A stretch of DNA of 46,111 nt, from the NCBI GenBank assembly GCA_903875135.1, contig CAIQUZ010000011.1, positions 1-46,111 on the forward strand, read 5' to 3'. The notes beneath the pieces were generated by a model. It had not been told where the DNA came from, made no database searches, and saw only the letters and a program-made list of their open reading frames with translations. The translations under genes and the position numbers were made by a program. This DNA comes from an uncultured beta proteobacterium (GTDB lineage Bacteria > Pseudomonadota > Gammaproteobacteria > Burkholderiales > Burkholderiaceae). Shown here one piece after another: positions 9,508 through 18,346 of the stretch (position 1 is its first letter; each line of letters starts with the position of its first letter).

Positions 9508-10330
9508 GGCTAGACCCACCGAGTCCAAAATCTTCGCTCAAGGATTTACCTGGATAATGAAACGGCACAGGGCCGTCAGGTTGAGCATCAATAAACTGCC
9601 TGACAAATGCATCCGTTGAATTTTTTAAATCTTCTGGAGTTCCCTCAGCAGCAACCTGACCATTCGCAATAAAATACACATAATCAGCGATCTCAAAGGT
9701 CTCTGGTACATCATGCGTTACTAAAATACCGGTTGCTCCTAAAGCAACATTCATGTCTTTGATTAACCGAGCTGTGACACCCAAAGCAATTGGGTCTAGT
9801 CCAGCAAAAGGCTCATCATACATAATGAGTGGTGGGTCAAGAGCTACAGCTCTGGCAAATGCGACACGTCTTGCCATGCCCCCTGAAATTTGCGAGGGCA
9901 TGAGATCTCTGGCATTGCGCAAGCCCACCGCATTGAGTTTTAACATCACGAGATCTGCAATCATTGCTTCATCCAGTGTGGTGTGCTCTCGGAGTGGAAA
10001 GGCGACATTATCAAAGACACTCATGTCCGTAAACAATGCGCCAAACTGAAACAACATGCCCATTTTGCGACGTACGCGAATCAACCCTGCATTATCTAAT
10101 TGACCAATCTCGTCACCATCAAAGTTGACCTTACCAGAATTGGCAATCACCTGCCCACCCAACAATCGCAAAACCGTTGTTTTGCCACACCCAGAACCAC
10201 CCATCACTGCCGTTAATTTGCCTCGTCGAAAACGCAGGTTCAGTCCCTCAAGAATATTTCTTTCCTGCGGTGCATATGAAAAGGTGACATTGTCTAAAAC
10301 AGCAATGTCATTACTAGTGGAGGTTTGCAT
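9500..10330 (-). CDS. mlaF: MlaF, phospholipid ABC transporter ATPase
   Basis: ATPase subunit of the Mla transporter, 276 residues, cytoplasmic. Walker A GGSGCGKTT, Q-loop LFQFGALF, signature ISGGMARRVAFARAV and Walker B LIMYDEPFAGLDP are present in order, followed by the D-loop and the switch His in LVTHDVPE. The C-terminal extension after residue 245 would correspond to the tail that, in E. coli MlaF, packs against a neighbouring subunit and MlaB. It is the first gene of the leftward mla-his series. GAGG lies directly against the ATG, with no spacer. Confidence 0.95.
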   Translation of the reverse strand: MQTSTSNDIAVLDNVTFSYAPQERNILEGLNLRFRRGKLTAVMGGSGCGKTTVLRLLGGQVIANSGKVNFDGDEIGQLDNAGLIRVRRKMGMLFQFGALFTDMSVFDNVAFPLREHTTLDEAMIADLVMLKLNAVGLRNARDLMPSQISGGMARRVAFARAVALDPPLIMYDEPFAGLDPIALGVTARLIKDMNVALGATGILVTHDVPETFEIADYVYFIANGQVAAEGTPEDLKNSTDAFVRQFIDAQPDGPVPFHYPGKSLSEDFGLGGSSHE

Positions 10331-10336
10331 CCTCTA

Positions 10337-10365
10337 ATTATCATGCATACACTTGAAAAATCCAA
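10337..10365 (-). promoter_or_regulatory. Candidate promoter of the mla-his series
   Basis: On the minus strand TTGGAT (10365-10360) and GATAAT (10342-10337) are separated by 17 bases. The -10 matches five of six consensus positions, the -35 only three. Transcription would start close to the mlaF ATG at 10330. The region also holds a six-base inverted repeat, ACTTGA (10351-10356) and TCAAGT (10371-10376). Called by eye from sequence only. Confidence 0.4.
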
Positions 10366-10377
10366 AAAACTCAAGTT

Positions 10378-11187
10378 TTAAAGGTGACTTGCCATTAATG
10401 CGTCATCAAAAATAGCCACCGCACGTGTCCAACCAGCCGATGCCCCACGAATTTTATGTGGAAAACAACTAATATAAAAACCATCTGCAGGTAAAGCTTC
10501 TAAATTATGCAATTTTTCAAGGTGGCAATATCCAATGTCTCGACCCGCTTTATGCCCCTCCCAAATCAAACTTGCGTCGTGGCTTTCACCAAATTTTTTC
10601 TGCGTATGAACAAATGGAGCATCCCAACTCCAGCCATCGATACCTGTGAGACGAACGCCGCGCTCTAAGAGATACATGGTTGCTTCATAACCCATTCCGC
10701 ACCCAGAACTAACATAATCGTCATGTCCATATCTTGATCCTGCACGGGTATTAACAACAACAATCTCTAAAGGTTTTAATTCGTGATTGATTCTCTTTAA
10801 CTCCGCCTCAACATCAGCCGCCTGAACGACATAACCATCTTCAAAATGACGAAAGTCCAGTTTGACACCCGGCTGAAAACACCAATCTAGCGGAATTTCA
10901 TCAATCGTCTGTGACTGCTTTTGCTGCCCAAGGGCTTTGTCCATCGTGCTATGAAAATGATATGGCGCATCTAAATGCGTCCCATTATGCGTCGATATGG
11001 TGGCTACCTCAACTGCCCAGCCCTCACCATCGGGTAAGTCATTTTTTTGTAAGCCCGGAAAAAAATCGGCGATGCGCTCTACCGTGTCTTGGTGGGTAAA
11101 ATATTCAATTTTTGGCTTAAACGCTGGTGGGTCACTCAGCACATCATTTTCTAAAAAAATAGAAATATCTATCAATTTTCTTGGCAT
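10378..11187 (-). CDS. Cyclase/kynurenine formamidase-family metal hydrolase
   Basis: Protein of 269 residues of the cyclase family (PF04199 type), whose members hydrolyse amide or lactam bonds, as in kynurenine formamidase and isatin hydrolase. The metal-binding signature HNGTHLDAPYHF (H-x-G-T-H-x-D-x-P-x-H) is intact near residue 68. The later block GCGMGYEATMYLLERGVRLTGIDGW matches the family's substrate-side region. No signal peptide is seen, so it is probably cytoplasmic. It lies between gltD (165-base gap) and mlaF and has no partner gene that would reveal its substrate. No other tryptophan-breakdown gene is nearby, so calling it KynB would be unsupported. Confidence 0.82.
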   Translation of the reverse strand: MPRKLIDISIFLENDVLSDPPAFKPKIEYFTHQDTVERIADFFPGLQKNDLPDGEGWAVEVATISTHNGTHLDAPYHFHSTMDKALGQQKQSQTIDEIPLDWCFQPGVKLDFRHFEDGYVVQAADVEAELKRINHELKPLEIVVVNTRAGSRYGHDDYVSSGCGMGYEATMYLLERGVRLTGIDGWSWDAPFVHTQKKFGESHDASLIWEGHKAGRDIGYCHLEKLHNLEALPADGFYISCFPHKIRGASAGWTRAVAIFDDALMASHL

Positions 11188-11328
11188 ACCTGTCTCCGAT
11201 TTTTGGGTTTACTTTTTTATATAGTAACTCGAAAATCCGCTCCGCAGACAAATACGATGTACAAATATACTCATGAAGTAAATTTGTCCGTTAACGCTCA
11301 GTATGGCGTCTCTTTTTATTACAGAAAC

Positions 11329-11349
11329 GATGGTTAGATAAAAACCATC
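11329..11349 (-). terminator. Weak hairpin after gltD, possible terminator
   Basis: A perfect seven-base inverted repeat (GATGGTT and AACCATC, seven-base loop) begins four bases beyond the gltD stop on the minus strand. The bases after the stem are GTTTCTGT rather than a clean T-run, so it would be at best a weak terminator. The rest of the 165-base gap to the cyclase gene shows nothing I can name. Confidence 0.3.
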
Positions 11350-11352
11350 AGC

Positions 11353-12816
11353 CTAGCGAGGCAGTAAGCTGCTTCCCATTAAATATTCGTCAACAGATCT
11401 TGCACATTGACGACCCTCTCGAATCGCCCAAACCACGAGGGATTGTCCACGACGCATATCGCCTGCCGCAAATACTTTGGGATGATTTGTTTTGTATGCT
11501 TGATCACCCTCCGTAATGGCTTTAGCGTTTCCGCGCTGGTCTTTTTCAATTCCAAAACCACTCAAGATTTGTTGTGCTGGTGAAACAAATCCCATCGCCA
11601 AAAATACGAGATCAGCCTTCATTTCAAATTCTGAATTGGGCATCTCGGTCATTTTGCCGTCTTTCCATTCCAGTCGAACACCAATGAGTTTTTCTAATTT
11701 TCCGTTACTTCCTTCAAACCTTTTGGTGGCTACTGACCAGTCTCTAGAGCACCCTTCTTCATGGGAAGAGGATGTTCTTAACTTGGTGGGCCAGTACGGC
11801 CAAACTAATGGTTTATTCTCTTCCTCTGGAGGTTGCGGTAATAGCTCAAATTGACTAACCGTTTTAGCACCATGCCGATTCGATGTGCCAACACAATCAG
11901 AACCAGTGTCGCCACCACCAATCACAATGACATCCTTACCCGCCGCGTGGATTTGATTTTTTTCATCTCCAGCAACTTCTTGGTTCTGCGGAATCAGAAA
12001 ATCTAACGCAAAATGAACCCCCTTCAGCTCTCTACCAGGAATCGGTAAGTCTCTTGGTTGCTCTGCTCCACCACTAATAACGACCGCATCAAAGTCTTTT
12101 AATATTTGATCTGGATCGATACGTTTTTGTGAAAAATCTTTAATCATTGGATCAAGCTGTTCTTTTCCAACAAAGGTGCCCGTTTGAAATACAACACCTT
12201 CAGCCTGCATCTGCTCCATACGACGATCGATGAGCCACTTTTCCATCTTGAAGTCTGGTATGCCATAACGGAGCAGTCCGCCGATGCGGTCATTTTTTTC
12301 AAAGACAGTGACATCATGGCCAACTCTGGCAAGTTGCTGAGCCGCGGCAAGTCCTGCCGGGCCAGATCCAACAATGGCTATTTTTTTACCTGTTTTATGT
12401 GTTGGTAATTGTGGTTTAACCCATTCGTTTTCCCATGCACGGTCAATAATGGCATGTTCAATCGATTTAATACCAACTGGTAAATTATTAATGCCAAGCG
12501 TACAGGCTGCTTCACATGGCGCCGGACAAATTCTGCCAGTAAATTCTGGGAAGTTGTTCGTTGAGTGCAATACTTCAATGGCTTTTTGCCAATCTTTGTC
12601 GTACACCAAATTATTAAAATCCGGAATAATATTATTTACTGGGCAGCCATTATTACAAAACGGAATGCCACAATCCATACAGCGAGCACTTTGCACTTTT
12701 GCTTCATCATCGGTTAGAGATGCCACAAACTCTTTGTAATGCTTTACTCGTTGCAAGGGCGCTTCATAATGTTCCGATAAGCGCTCATAGTCTAAAAATC
12801 CAGTAATTTTTCCCAT
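11353..12816 (-). CDS. gltD: Glutamate synthase (NADPH), small subunit
   Basis: Beta subunit of glutamate synthase. It takes electrons from NADPH on FAD and passes them through 4Fe-4S clusters to the large subunit. It has 487 residues, standard length. The N-terminal cysteine-rich region ([19 protein letters not shown] and [18 protein letters not shown]) holds the cluster ligands. [20 protein letters not shown] is the FAD-binding fold, [15 protein letters not shown] the NADPH-binding fold, and [18 protein letters not shown] the C-terminal FAD motif. It follows gltB by 27 bases, so the subunits are almost certainly co-transcribed. Confidence 0.97.
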   Translation of the reverse strand: MGKITGFLDYERLSEHYEAPLQRVKHYKEFVASLTDDEAKVQSARCMDCGIPFCNNGCPVNNIIPDFNNLVYDKDWQKAIEVLHSTNNFPEFTGRICPAPCEAACTLGINNLPVGIKSIEHAIIDRAWENEWVKPQLPTHKTGKKIAIVGSGPAGLAAAQQLARVGHDVTVFEKNDRIGGLLRYGIPDFKMEKWLIDRRMEQMQAEGVVFQTGTFVGKEQLDPMIKDFSQKRIDPDQILKDFDAVVISGGAEQPRDLPIPGRELKGVHFALDFLIPQNQEVAGDEKNQIHAAGKDVIVIGGGDTGSDCVGTSNRHGAKTVSQFELLPQPPEEENKPLVWPYWPTKLRTSSSHEEGCSRDWSVATKRFEGSNGKLEKLIGVRLEWKDGKMTEMPNSEFEMKADLVFLAMGFVSPAQQILSGFGIEKDQRGNAKAITEGDQAYKTNHPKVFAAGDMRRGQSLVVWAIREGRQCARSVDEYLMGSSLLPR

Positions 12817-12843
12817 AAAATGTTCTCTAATCTTTCTTGGCTG

Positions 12844-15800
12844 TTAAACAGTAGTGACTTTTTTTCCAGCAGCTCCCTGGGACTTCGCCCACAGTTCACC
12901 TAACGCCCGCTTGTACTCGGTTGGAAATACTTTAATAAATTTTTGACGCGCAATATCCCACTCCCGCAAAATATCTCTGGATTGTTCAGACCCAGTATAT
13001 TTAAAGTGACGCTCTACTAAATCTTTCAAAATCACTTCGTCCGTCAATCGTTGACCACCGTCTTTTACATCAATCGGTGCATGCCATTGCTCTTGCGGTA
13101 CTTTTTCTTTTTGCTCTTGAGAAGATAAAACGGGCTCTAGGATGGCCATTGTTGTATTACAACGTTTTGTAAACATTCCGTCCACATCGTATACGTAGGC
13201 TATACCGCCACTCATTCCCGCTGCAAAGTTACGGCCTGTTTTACCAAGTACAACAACCGTTCCTCCAGTCATATATTCCGCGCCATGATCTCCTGTACCC
13301 TCTACAACGGCAATGGCGCCTGAGTTTCTAACAGCAAACCTTTCTCCGGCAACGCCATTAAAGAAAGCTTCACCACCAATGGCGCCATACAAGACGGTAT
13401 TTCCAATAATGATGTTTTCTGCAGAATTCTCTTTAAACTCATTTGGAGTTCTGACAATGACCCGTCCACCAGACAAACCCTTACCAACGTAATCATTGGC
13501 ATCACCAACCAAATCAAATGTCACACCATGCGCTAAGAATGCTGCAAAGCTCTGTCCAGCCGTGCCATTAAACTGCACATGAATTGTGTCGTCTGGCAAA
13601 CCTTCATGGCCATAACGCATGGCGACTTCTCCAGATAACATGGCACCTACAGTGCGATTAACGTTTCTGACTGGATGAATGAATGATACCTTCTCACCTT
13701 TTTGCAAGGCATTATGCGATTTGGTAATTAACTCGTGATCTAGTGCATTACCGAGGTTATGGTCCTGGATGGACATTTGCCGACGTTCATTACTGATTTC
13801 ATGAGATGGTTGTGCAAAAATCTTTTTAAAATCTAATCCTTTCGCTTTCCAGTGTTCAATCCCTTTTTTGGTATCTAATAAATCAACGCGTCCAACTAAT
13901 TCATCAAACGTTCTAATCCCGAGTTGCGCCATGATTTCACGAACCTCTTCGGCAATATAGAAGAAAAAGTTCACAACATATTCTGGCTTGCCAGAGAATT
14001 TCGCGCGTAATACAGGATCTTGAGTTGCTACACCCACGGGGCAAGTATTGAGGTGACACTTACGCATCATGATGCATCCCTCGACAACCAAGGGGGCTGT
14101 CGCAAAACCAAACTCATCTGCGCCAAGCAAAGCTCCAATCACCACATCCCGACCAGTTTTCATTTGGCCATCTGCTTGAACGCGAATACGACCGCGCAAA
14201 CCATTGAGTACGAGTGTCTGCTGCGTTTCTGCTAGGCCCAACTCCCATGGTGAGCCAGCATGCTTAATCGAAGACAAAGGCGATGCACCTGTTCCGCCAT
14301 CATGACCAGAAATAACGACATGATCTGCTTTGGCTTTCGCTACTCCTGCAGCAACTGTTCCAACGCCGACTTCGGAAACCAGTTTGACCGAAATATCGGC
14401 TTTAGGATTCACATTTTTTAAGTCATGAATGAGTTGTGCTAAATCTTCAATAGAATAAATATCATGATGCGGTGGCGGTGAAATCAAACCAACCCCAGGT
14501 ACAGAGTATCGCAACTTACCAATGTAATCAGATACTTTTCCGCCAGGTAGTTGACCACCCTCTCCTGGTTTAGCCCCTTGTGCCATTTTGATTTGTATCT
14601 GATCCGCTGAAGTTAAATATTCAGCCGTTACTCCAAATCGTCCAGACGCTACTTGCTTAATTTTTGATCGTAATGAGTCACCCGCCTGTAATGGAATATC
14701 AGCCTCGATCACATCTTTACCTAATTGGGTGGCTAATGTTTCATTTGCAGCAATCGGGATGCCTTTGAGTTCGTTACGATAACGATTATGATCTTCACCA
14801 CCCTCACCCGTGTTTGACTTACCACCAATTCGGTTCATCGCCACGGCTAAAGTAGCATGCGCCTCTGTGGAAATGGATCCAAGAGACATGGCTCCCGTTG
14901 CAAACCTTTTTACAATTTCCTTTGCTGGCTCTACTTCGGAGACGTCAATCGCTTTGCTTTGGTCTAATTTAAATTCAAATAAACCCCGCAAGGTCATGTG
15001 ACGCTTACTCTGATCATTAATCAGATTCGCATATTCTTTAAAGGTTTGATAGCCACCTTTTTCTGGTCCAACTTTTGTTGAGTGCTGTAATTTTGCGATG
15101 GACTCTGGAGTCCACATATGGTCTTCACCACGGATTCGATAGGCGTACTCGCCACCCGCATCCAACATATTTTGCAATACTGGGTCTTCACTAAATGCTT
15201 GTTGATGCATTCTTAAAGACTCTTCAGCGATCTCAAATATACCAATTCCACCAATATTAGAAGCGGTGCCTTGAAAATATTTTTTAATTAAATCTTCTGA
15301 TAGCCCAATTGCCTCAAAAATTTGAGATCCTGTATAGGACATATAGGTGGATATACCCATTTTGGACATCACTTTTTGTAGACCCTTACCAACGGCCTTC
15401 ACAAAATTCTTAATCGCCTTGTCTGCGGATAACTCACCAGATAACCCTGAGGCAAGTGTTGCTAATGTTTCCATAGCGAGGTACGGATGAACTGCCTCCG
15501 CACCATATCCAGCTAATAAAGCAAAGTGATGTGTTTCTCTAGCAGAACCCGTTTCAACGACAAGTCCGGTGCTCGTTCTTAATCCTTTTTGAACCAAATG
15601 GTGGTGGATCGTTGAGGTAGCAAGCAAGGCTGGGATTGCCACGTACTCTTGTGAGACCTGACGATCACTAACAATTAAAATGTTAAAGCCTAATTTTACA
15701 GCGTCTACTGCCTCTGCACAAAGCGAGGCCAAGCGAGCTTCAATACCTTCTTTACCCCATGCCGCTGGATAACAGATGTCCAGTTCATGTGTCCTAAATT

Positions 15801-17598
15801 TTCCGCCAGTGTAGTGTTCTATGTGACGAATTTTTGAGATGTCGTCAAAGTCTAAAATCGGCTGACTTACCTCTAATCTCATGGGGGGATTAATGTTGTT
15901 AGTATCTAATAAATTAGGTTTTGGCCCAATAAACGAGACCAACGACATCACCATGTTTTCTCTGATCGAATCGATAGGGGGGTTGGTCACTTGTGCAAAT
16001 AACTGTTTGAAGTAGTTATATAAAACTTTATTTTTATTCGACAGCACGGCGAGCGGGCTATCGTTCCCCATCGATCCTACCGCCTCTTCCCCTGTTTGAG
16101 CCATTGGCGCCATTAAAAACTTGATGTCTTCTTGACTATAACCAAATGCTTGTTGGCGATCCAGTAGTTTAGCGGCTGGTCTAATCTGTTTTTGATCTTC
16201 TTGAACGTCCATTTCTTGAACTTGAATGACGTCTAATTTAATCCGAACTGCCTCAATCCAACTTTTATATGGCTTTGCTTTTGCTAACGACTCTTTTAAT
16301 TCTTCATCATCAATAATCCGACCTTGCTCCATATCGATCAAGAACATTTTTCCAGGCTGTAATCGCCATTTTTTGACTATTTTGTTTTCTGGAAAATTGA
16401 GAACACCCGCTTCAGATGCCATGACCACCAGATCATCATCTGTGATGTAGTATCTAGCTGGTCGCAAACCATTTCGATCTAGCGTAGCTCCTATTTGGCG
16501 GCCATCTGTAAATGCAATTGCGGCTGGACCATCCCAGGGCTCCATCATTGCCGCATGGTATTCGTAAAATGCCCGACGGTTCTCATCCATCATCGTATGC
16601 TGTTCCCATGCTTCAGGAATCATCATCATCATGGCGTGCGCTAAAGGATATCCTGCCATCACTAGTAGTTCTAGACAATTATCAAAGCTGGCAGTATCCG
16701 ATTGACCAGGATAGATTAATGGCCATAATTTTTCTAGGTCATCACCAAGCACTGGTGATTTTATTCCGCCAGTACGTGCATTAATCCAGTTGACGTTTCC
16801 TTTAACAGTATTGATTTCTCCATTGTGAGCAATCATTCGATACGGATGTGCCAGCTCCCAGGCTGGGAATGTATTTGTTGAGAAGCGCTGATGGACTAAT
16901 GCCAATGCAGAGACAACTTTAGAGTTTTGTAAGTCTGTGTAGTAAGCGCCAACTTGATTTGCTAACAATAAACCTTTGTAAACAATTGTCTTCGCGGACA
17001 TTGAAGTAACAAAATATTCTTTACCATGCTGTAGCTGAAGATTTTGTATGGCATGACTTGCCGATTTTCTAATGACATATAACTTCCGCTCTAAGGCGTC
17101 AGTTGTCATAATATCTCGACCGCGTCCAATAAAAATTTGGCGAATAACTGGTTCTGATTTGCGTACATTAGGAGACATCGGCATTTTGCTATCGACCGGT
17201 ACATCACGCCATCCTAAAAAAACCTGTCCTTCGGTACGAACCGTTCTTTCTAACTCTTGTTCACACGCTAATCTTGACGCACTCTCCTTTGGTAAAAAAA
17301 CCATTCCAACGCCATACTCTCCCTCTGGCGGAAGTGCAATACCCTGCTTTGCCATTTCTTCACGATAAAAAATATCCGGAATTTGGATTAAGATTCCTGC
17401 GCCATCACCCATTAATGCGTCTGCTCCAACCGCACCGCGATGATCAAGATTTTCAAGAATCTTTAATCCTTGTTCAACAATCGAATGCTCTCTACGTCCT
17501 TTGATGTGCGCGACAAAGCCAACTCCACAAGCATCATGTTCATTTTGAGGGTCATAGAGACCTTGCGCTTCTGGGCGCAAATTGGATGGGTTTAACAT
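12844..17598 (-). CDS. gltB: Glutamate synthase (NADPH), large subunit
   Basis: Alpha subunit that turns glutamine and 2-oxoglutarate into two glutamates, the main route of ammonium assimilation together with glutamine synthetase. It has 1584 residues. The Ntn amidotransferase nucleophile is C24 in [12 protein letters not shown], so a 23-residue propeptide should be removed. The central domain is followed by the FMN synthase domain ([36 protein letters not shown]), the 3Fe-4S ligands in [19 protein letters not shown] and a glycine-rich beta-helical C-terminal domain ([35 protein letters not shown]). The start has AGGA seven bases upstream, preceded directly by a hairpin and T-run. Confidence 0.98.
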   Translation of the reverse strand: MLNPSNLRPEAQGLYDPQNEHDACGVGFVAHIKGRREHSIVEQGLKILENLDHRGAVGADALMGDGAGILIQIPDIFYREEMAKQGIALPPEGEYGVGMVFLPKESASRLACEQELERTVRTEGQVFLGWRDVPVDSKMPMSPNVRKSEPVIRQIFIGRGRDIMTTDALERKLYVIRKSASHAIQNLQLQHGKEYFVTSMSAKTIVYKGLLLANQVGAYYTDLQNSKVVSALALVHQRFSTNTFPAWELAHPYRMIAHNGEINTVKGNVNWINARTGGIKSPVLGDDLEKLWPLIYPGQSDTASFDNCLELLVMAGYPLAHAMMMMIPEAWEQHTMMDENRRAFYEYHAAMMEPWDGPAAIAFTDGRQIGATLDRNGLRPARYYITDDDLVVMASEAGVLNFPENKIVKKWRLQPGKMFLIDMEQGRIIDDEELKESLAKAKPYKSWIEAVRIKLDVIQVQEMDVQEDQKQIRPAAKLLDRQQAFGYSQEDIKFLMAPMAQTGEEAVGSMGNDSPLAVLSNKNKVLYNYFKQLFAQVTNPPIDSIRENMVMSLVSFIGPKPNLLDTNNINPPMRLEVSQPILDFDDISKIRHIEHYTGGKFRTHELDICYPAAWGKEGIEARLASLCAEAVDAVKLGFNILIVSDRQVSQEYVAIPALLATSTIHHHLVQKGLRTSTGLVVETGSARETHHFALLAGYGAEAVHPYLAMETLATLASGLSGELSADKAIKNFVKAVGKGLQKVMSKMGISTYMSYTGSQIFEAIGLSEDLIKKYFQGTASNIGGIGIFEIAEESLRMHQQAFSEDPVLQNMLDAGGEYAYRIRGEDHMWTPESIAKLQHSTKVGPEKGGYQTFKEYANLINDQSKRHMTLRGLFEFKLDQSKAIDVSEVEPAKEIVKRFATGAMSLGSISTEAHATLAVAMNRIGGKSNTGEGGEDHNRYRNELKGIPIAANETLATQLGKDVIEADIPLQAGDSLRSKIKQVASGRFGVTAEYLTSADQIQIKMAQGAKPGEGGQLPGGKVSDYIGKLRYSVPGVGLISPPPHHDIYSIEDLAQLIHDLKNVNPKADISVKLVSEVGVGTVAAGVAKAKADHVVISGHDGGTGASPLSSIKHAGSPWELGLAETQQTLVLNGLRGRIRVQADGQMKTGRDVVIGALLGADEFGFATAPLVVEGCIMMRKCHLNTCPVGVATQDPVLRAKFSGKPEYVVNFFFYIAEEVREIMAQLGIRTFDELVGRVDLLDTKKGIEHWKAKGLDFKKIFAQPSHEISNERRQMSIQDHNLGNALDHELITKSHNALQKGEKVSFIHPVRNVNRTVGAMLSGEVAMRYGHEGLPDDTIHVQFNGTAGQSFAAFLAHGVTFDLVGDANDYVGKGLSGGRVIVRTPNEFKENSAENIIIGNTVLYGAIGGEAFFNGVAGERFAVRNSGAIAVVEGTGDHGAEYMTGGTVVVLGKTGRNFAAGMSGGIAYVYDVDGMFTKRCNTTMAILEPVLSSQEQKEKVPQEQWHAPIDVKDGGQRLTDEVILKDLVERHFKYTGSEQSRDILREWDIARQKFIKVFPTEYKRALGELWAKSQGAAGKKVTTV

Positions 17599-17609
17599 TG
17601 AGTAGTCCT

Positions 17610-17645
17610 AAAAAAAGAAAATCCGTTATTCCATATAGGAATAAC
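17610..17645 (-). terminator. Terminator-like hairpin in the gltB leader (possible attenuator)
   Basis: On the minus strand an eight-base perfect stem, GTTATTCC and GGAATAAC with a TATAT loop (17645-17625), is followed three bases later by TTTTCTTTTTTT. That is the layout of an intrinsic terminator. The T-run ends next to the AGGA that serves as the gltB ribosome binding site, 12 bases before the ATG, so no gltB promoter can fit downstream of it. Transcription of gltB must pass through it; an attenuator, or a leaky terminator for upstream read-through, are the two readings. Confidence 0.6.
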
Positions 17646-17660
17646 CCTAATAACTCTTTA

Positions 17661-17689
17661 ACTATAGGTGAATTATGACACGACATCAA
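17661..17689 (-). promoter_or_regulatory. Candidate gltB promoter
   Basis: Minus-strand TTGATG (17689-17684) and TATAGT (17666-17661) are spaced by exactly 17 bases and match sigma70 consensus at four and five of six positions. The start point would fall near 17654, giving a leader of about 55 bases made up mostly of the terminator-like hairpin. Confidence 0.5.
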
Positions 17690-17705
17690 TTGATACAATA
17701 ACAAC

Positions 17706-17760
17706 TCTGTCCCCTTTCCCCAAAATGGGGCGCATTTCAGCGTCTTGTATGAGGGACGGA
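17706..17760. repeat. REP-like imperfect palindrome beside the RAYT gene
   Basis: A 55-base G/C-rich palindromic element. The outer arms TCTGTCCCC (17706-17714) and AGGGACGGA (17752-17760) pair at eight of nine positions, counting one G-T. Inside are CCCCA-AAA-TGGGG (17718-17730) and a small CGC-ATTTCA-GCG (17731-17742). It lies 38 bases beyond the stop of the RAYT-like gene. REP elements that RAYTs act on are palindromes of this kind near the gene, and the CTCTGTCCCCTTT foot resembles repeats I recall beside Y1-type transposase genes. Only one copy is in the window, so its status as a repeat is not proven. Confidence 0.45.
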
Positions 17761-17797
17761 GTCGTAACTTGATGATGTGGCTGACTTTAATCAGACC

Positions 17798-18343
17798 TTA
17801 CCCATCGTGAACCAAGCTTTCCCATTTTTGCTGACGCTCAAATGGCGTATTACCCAAATTCCAAAAGGCCGTCAAATTCTGAAGCCCATAATTGGCGTCT
17901 AAACCTATATGCATCCGATAACTTGACCAAGGATATTCTTCTAAACGAGTAACAAGATGCTCGATGAAAGGGCTTTGTTCTATTTTTTTCTGAAAGAGCA
18001 ATGCGTCATTTTCTTGAGCAATAAAGTGGGAGTAGTATCTTCCCGCCCAAATACTCGACTTTCTTAAATTTACTTGATTAAATAACTGGGTATACCTTCT
18101 GCATAACGACTGCATTGTTCTCGCTAAAGAATCCTGCTCACTTGGAGTCACCAGTAATTGCGTCTGATTGGGCAAAATAACATAAGCATGCAAGGCCAGC
18201 TTGTAGTGTTTACTAGCATCTCTTAGCCATGCTAAAAAGGCGAGTTTGAGCTCATCCTTCTCAAAAATGGCTAGTGCTGGCAAGCCACGCAGAACTACAA
18301 AGTATGTTTGCCCTGAATGAATTTGGCGAGCTTGCCTGGCCAT
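17798..18343 (-). CDS. RAYT/Y1 transposase-like protein lacking the HUH histidines
   Basis: Protein of 181 residues of the REP-associated tyrosine transposase family (Y1_Tnp fold). The framework is clear: an N-terminal strand (TYFVVLRG), LALHAYVILPN, MQSLCRRYTQLFN with the candidate nucleophile Y84, SIWAGRYYSHFI and the C-terminal YPWSSY. The metal-binding HUH motif, normally PNHVHLL, reads PNQTQLL (residues 59-64), so both histidines are Gln. The usual NPVRAGLV block is also lost (SPFIEHLV). Cleavage activity is therefore unlikely. The frame is intact and starts three bases after the mrcA stop, which suggests a retained, possibly domesticated protein. Its function is unknown. Confidence 0.8.
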   Translation of the reverse strand: MARQARQIHSGQTYFVVLRGLPALAIFEKDELKLAFLAWLRDASKHYKLALHAYVILPNQTQLLVTPSEQDSLARTMQSLCRRYTQLFNQVNLRKSSIWAGRYYSHFIAQENDALLFQKKIEQSPFIEHLVTRLEEYPWSSYRMHIGLDANYGLQNLTAFWNLGNTPFERQQKWESLVHDG

Positions 18344-18346
18344 ACA

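Noticed and set aside
10351..10376. Six-base inverted repeat after the cyclase gene as a terminator
   Set aside because: The 14-base loop and lack of a T-run after the stem make termination unlikely; it also overlaps the candidate mla promoter.
17798..18343. Complete IS200/IS605-type insertion sequence
   Set aside because: No accessory tnpB, no left-end structure (the gene begins three bases after mrcA), and the HUH motif is lost; a mobile element cannot be supported.
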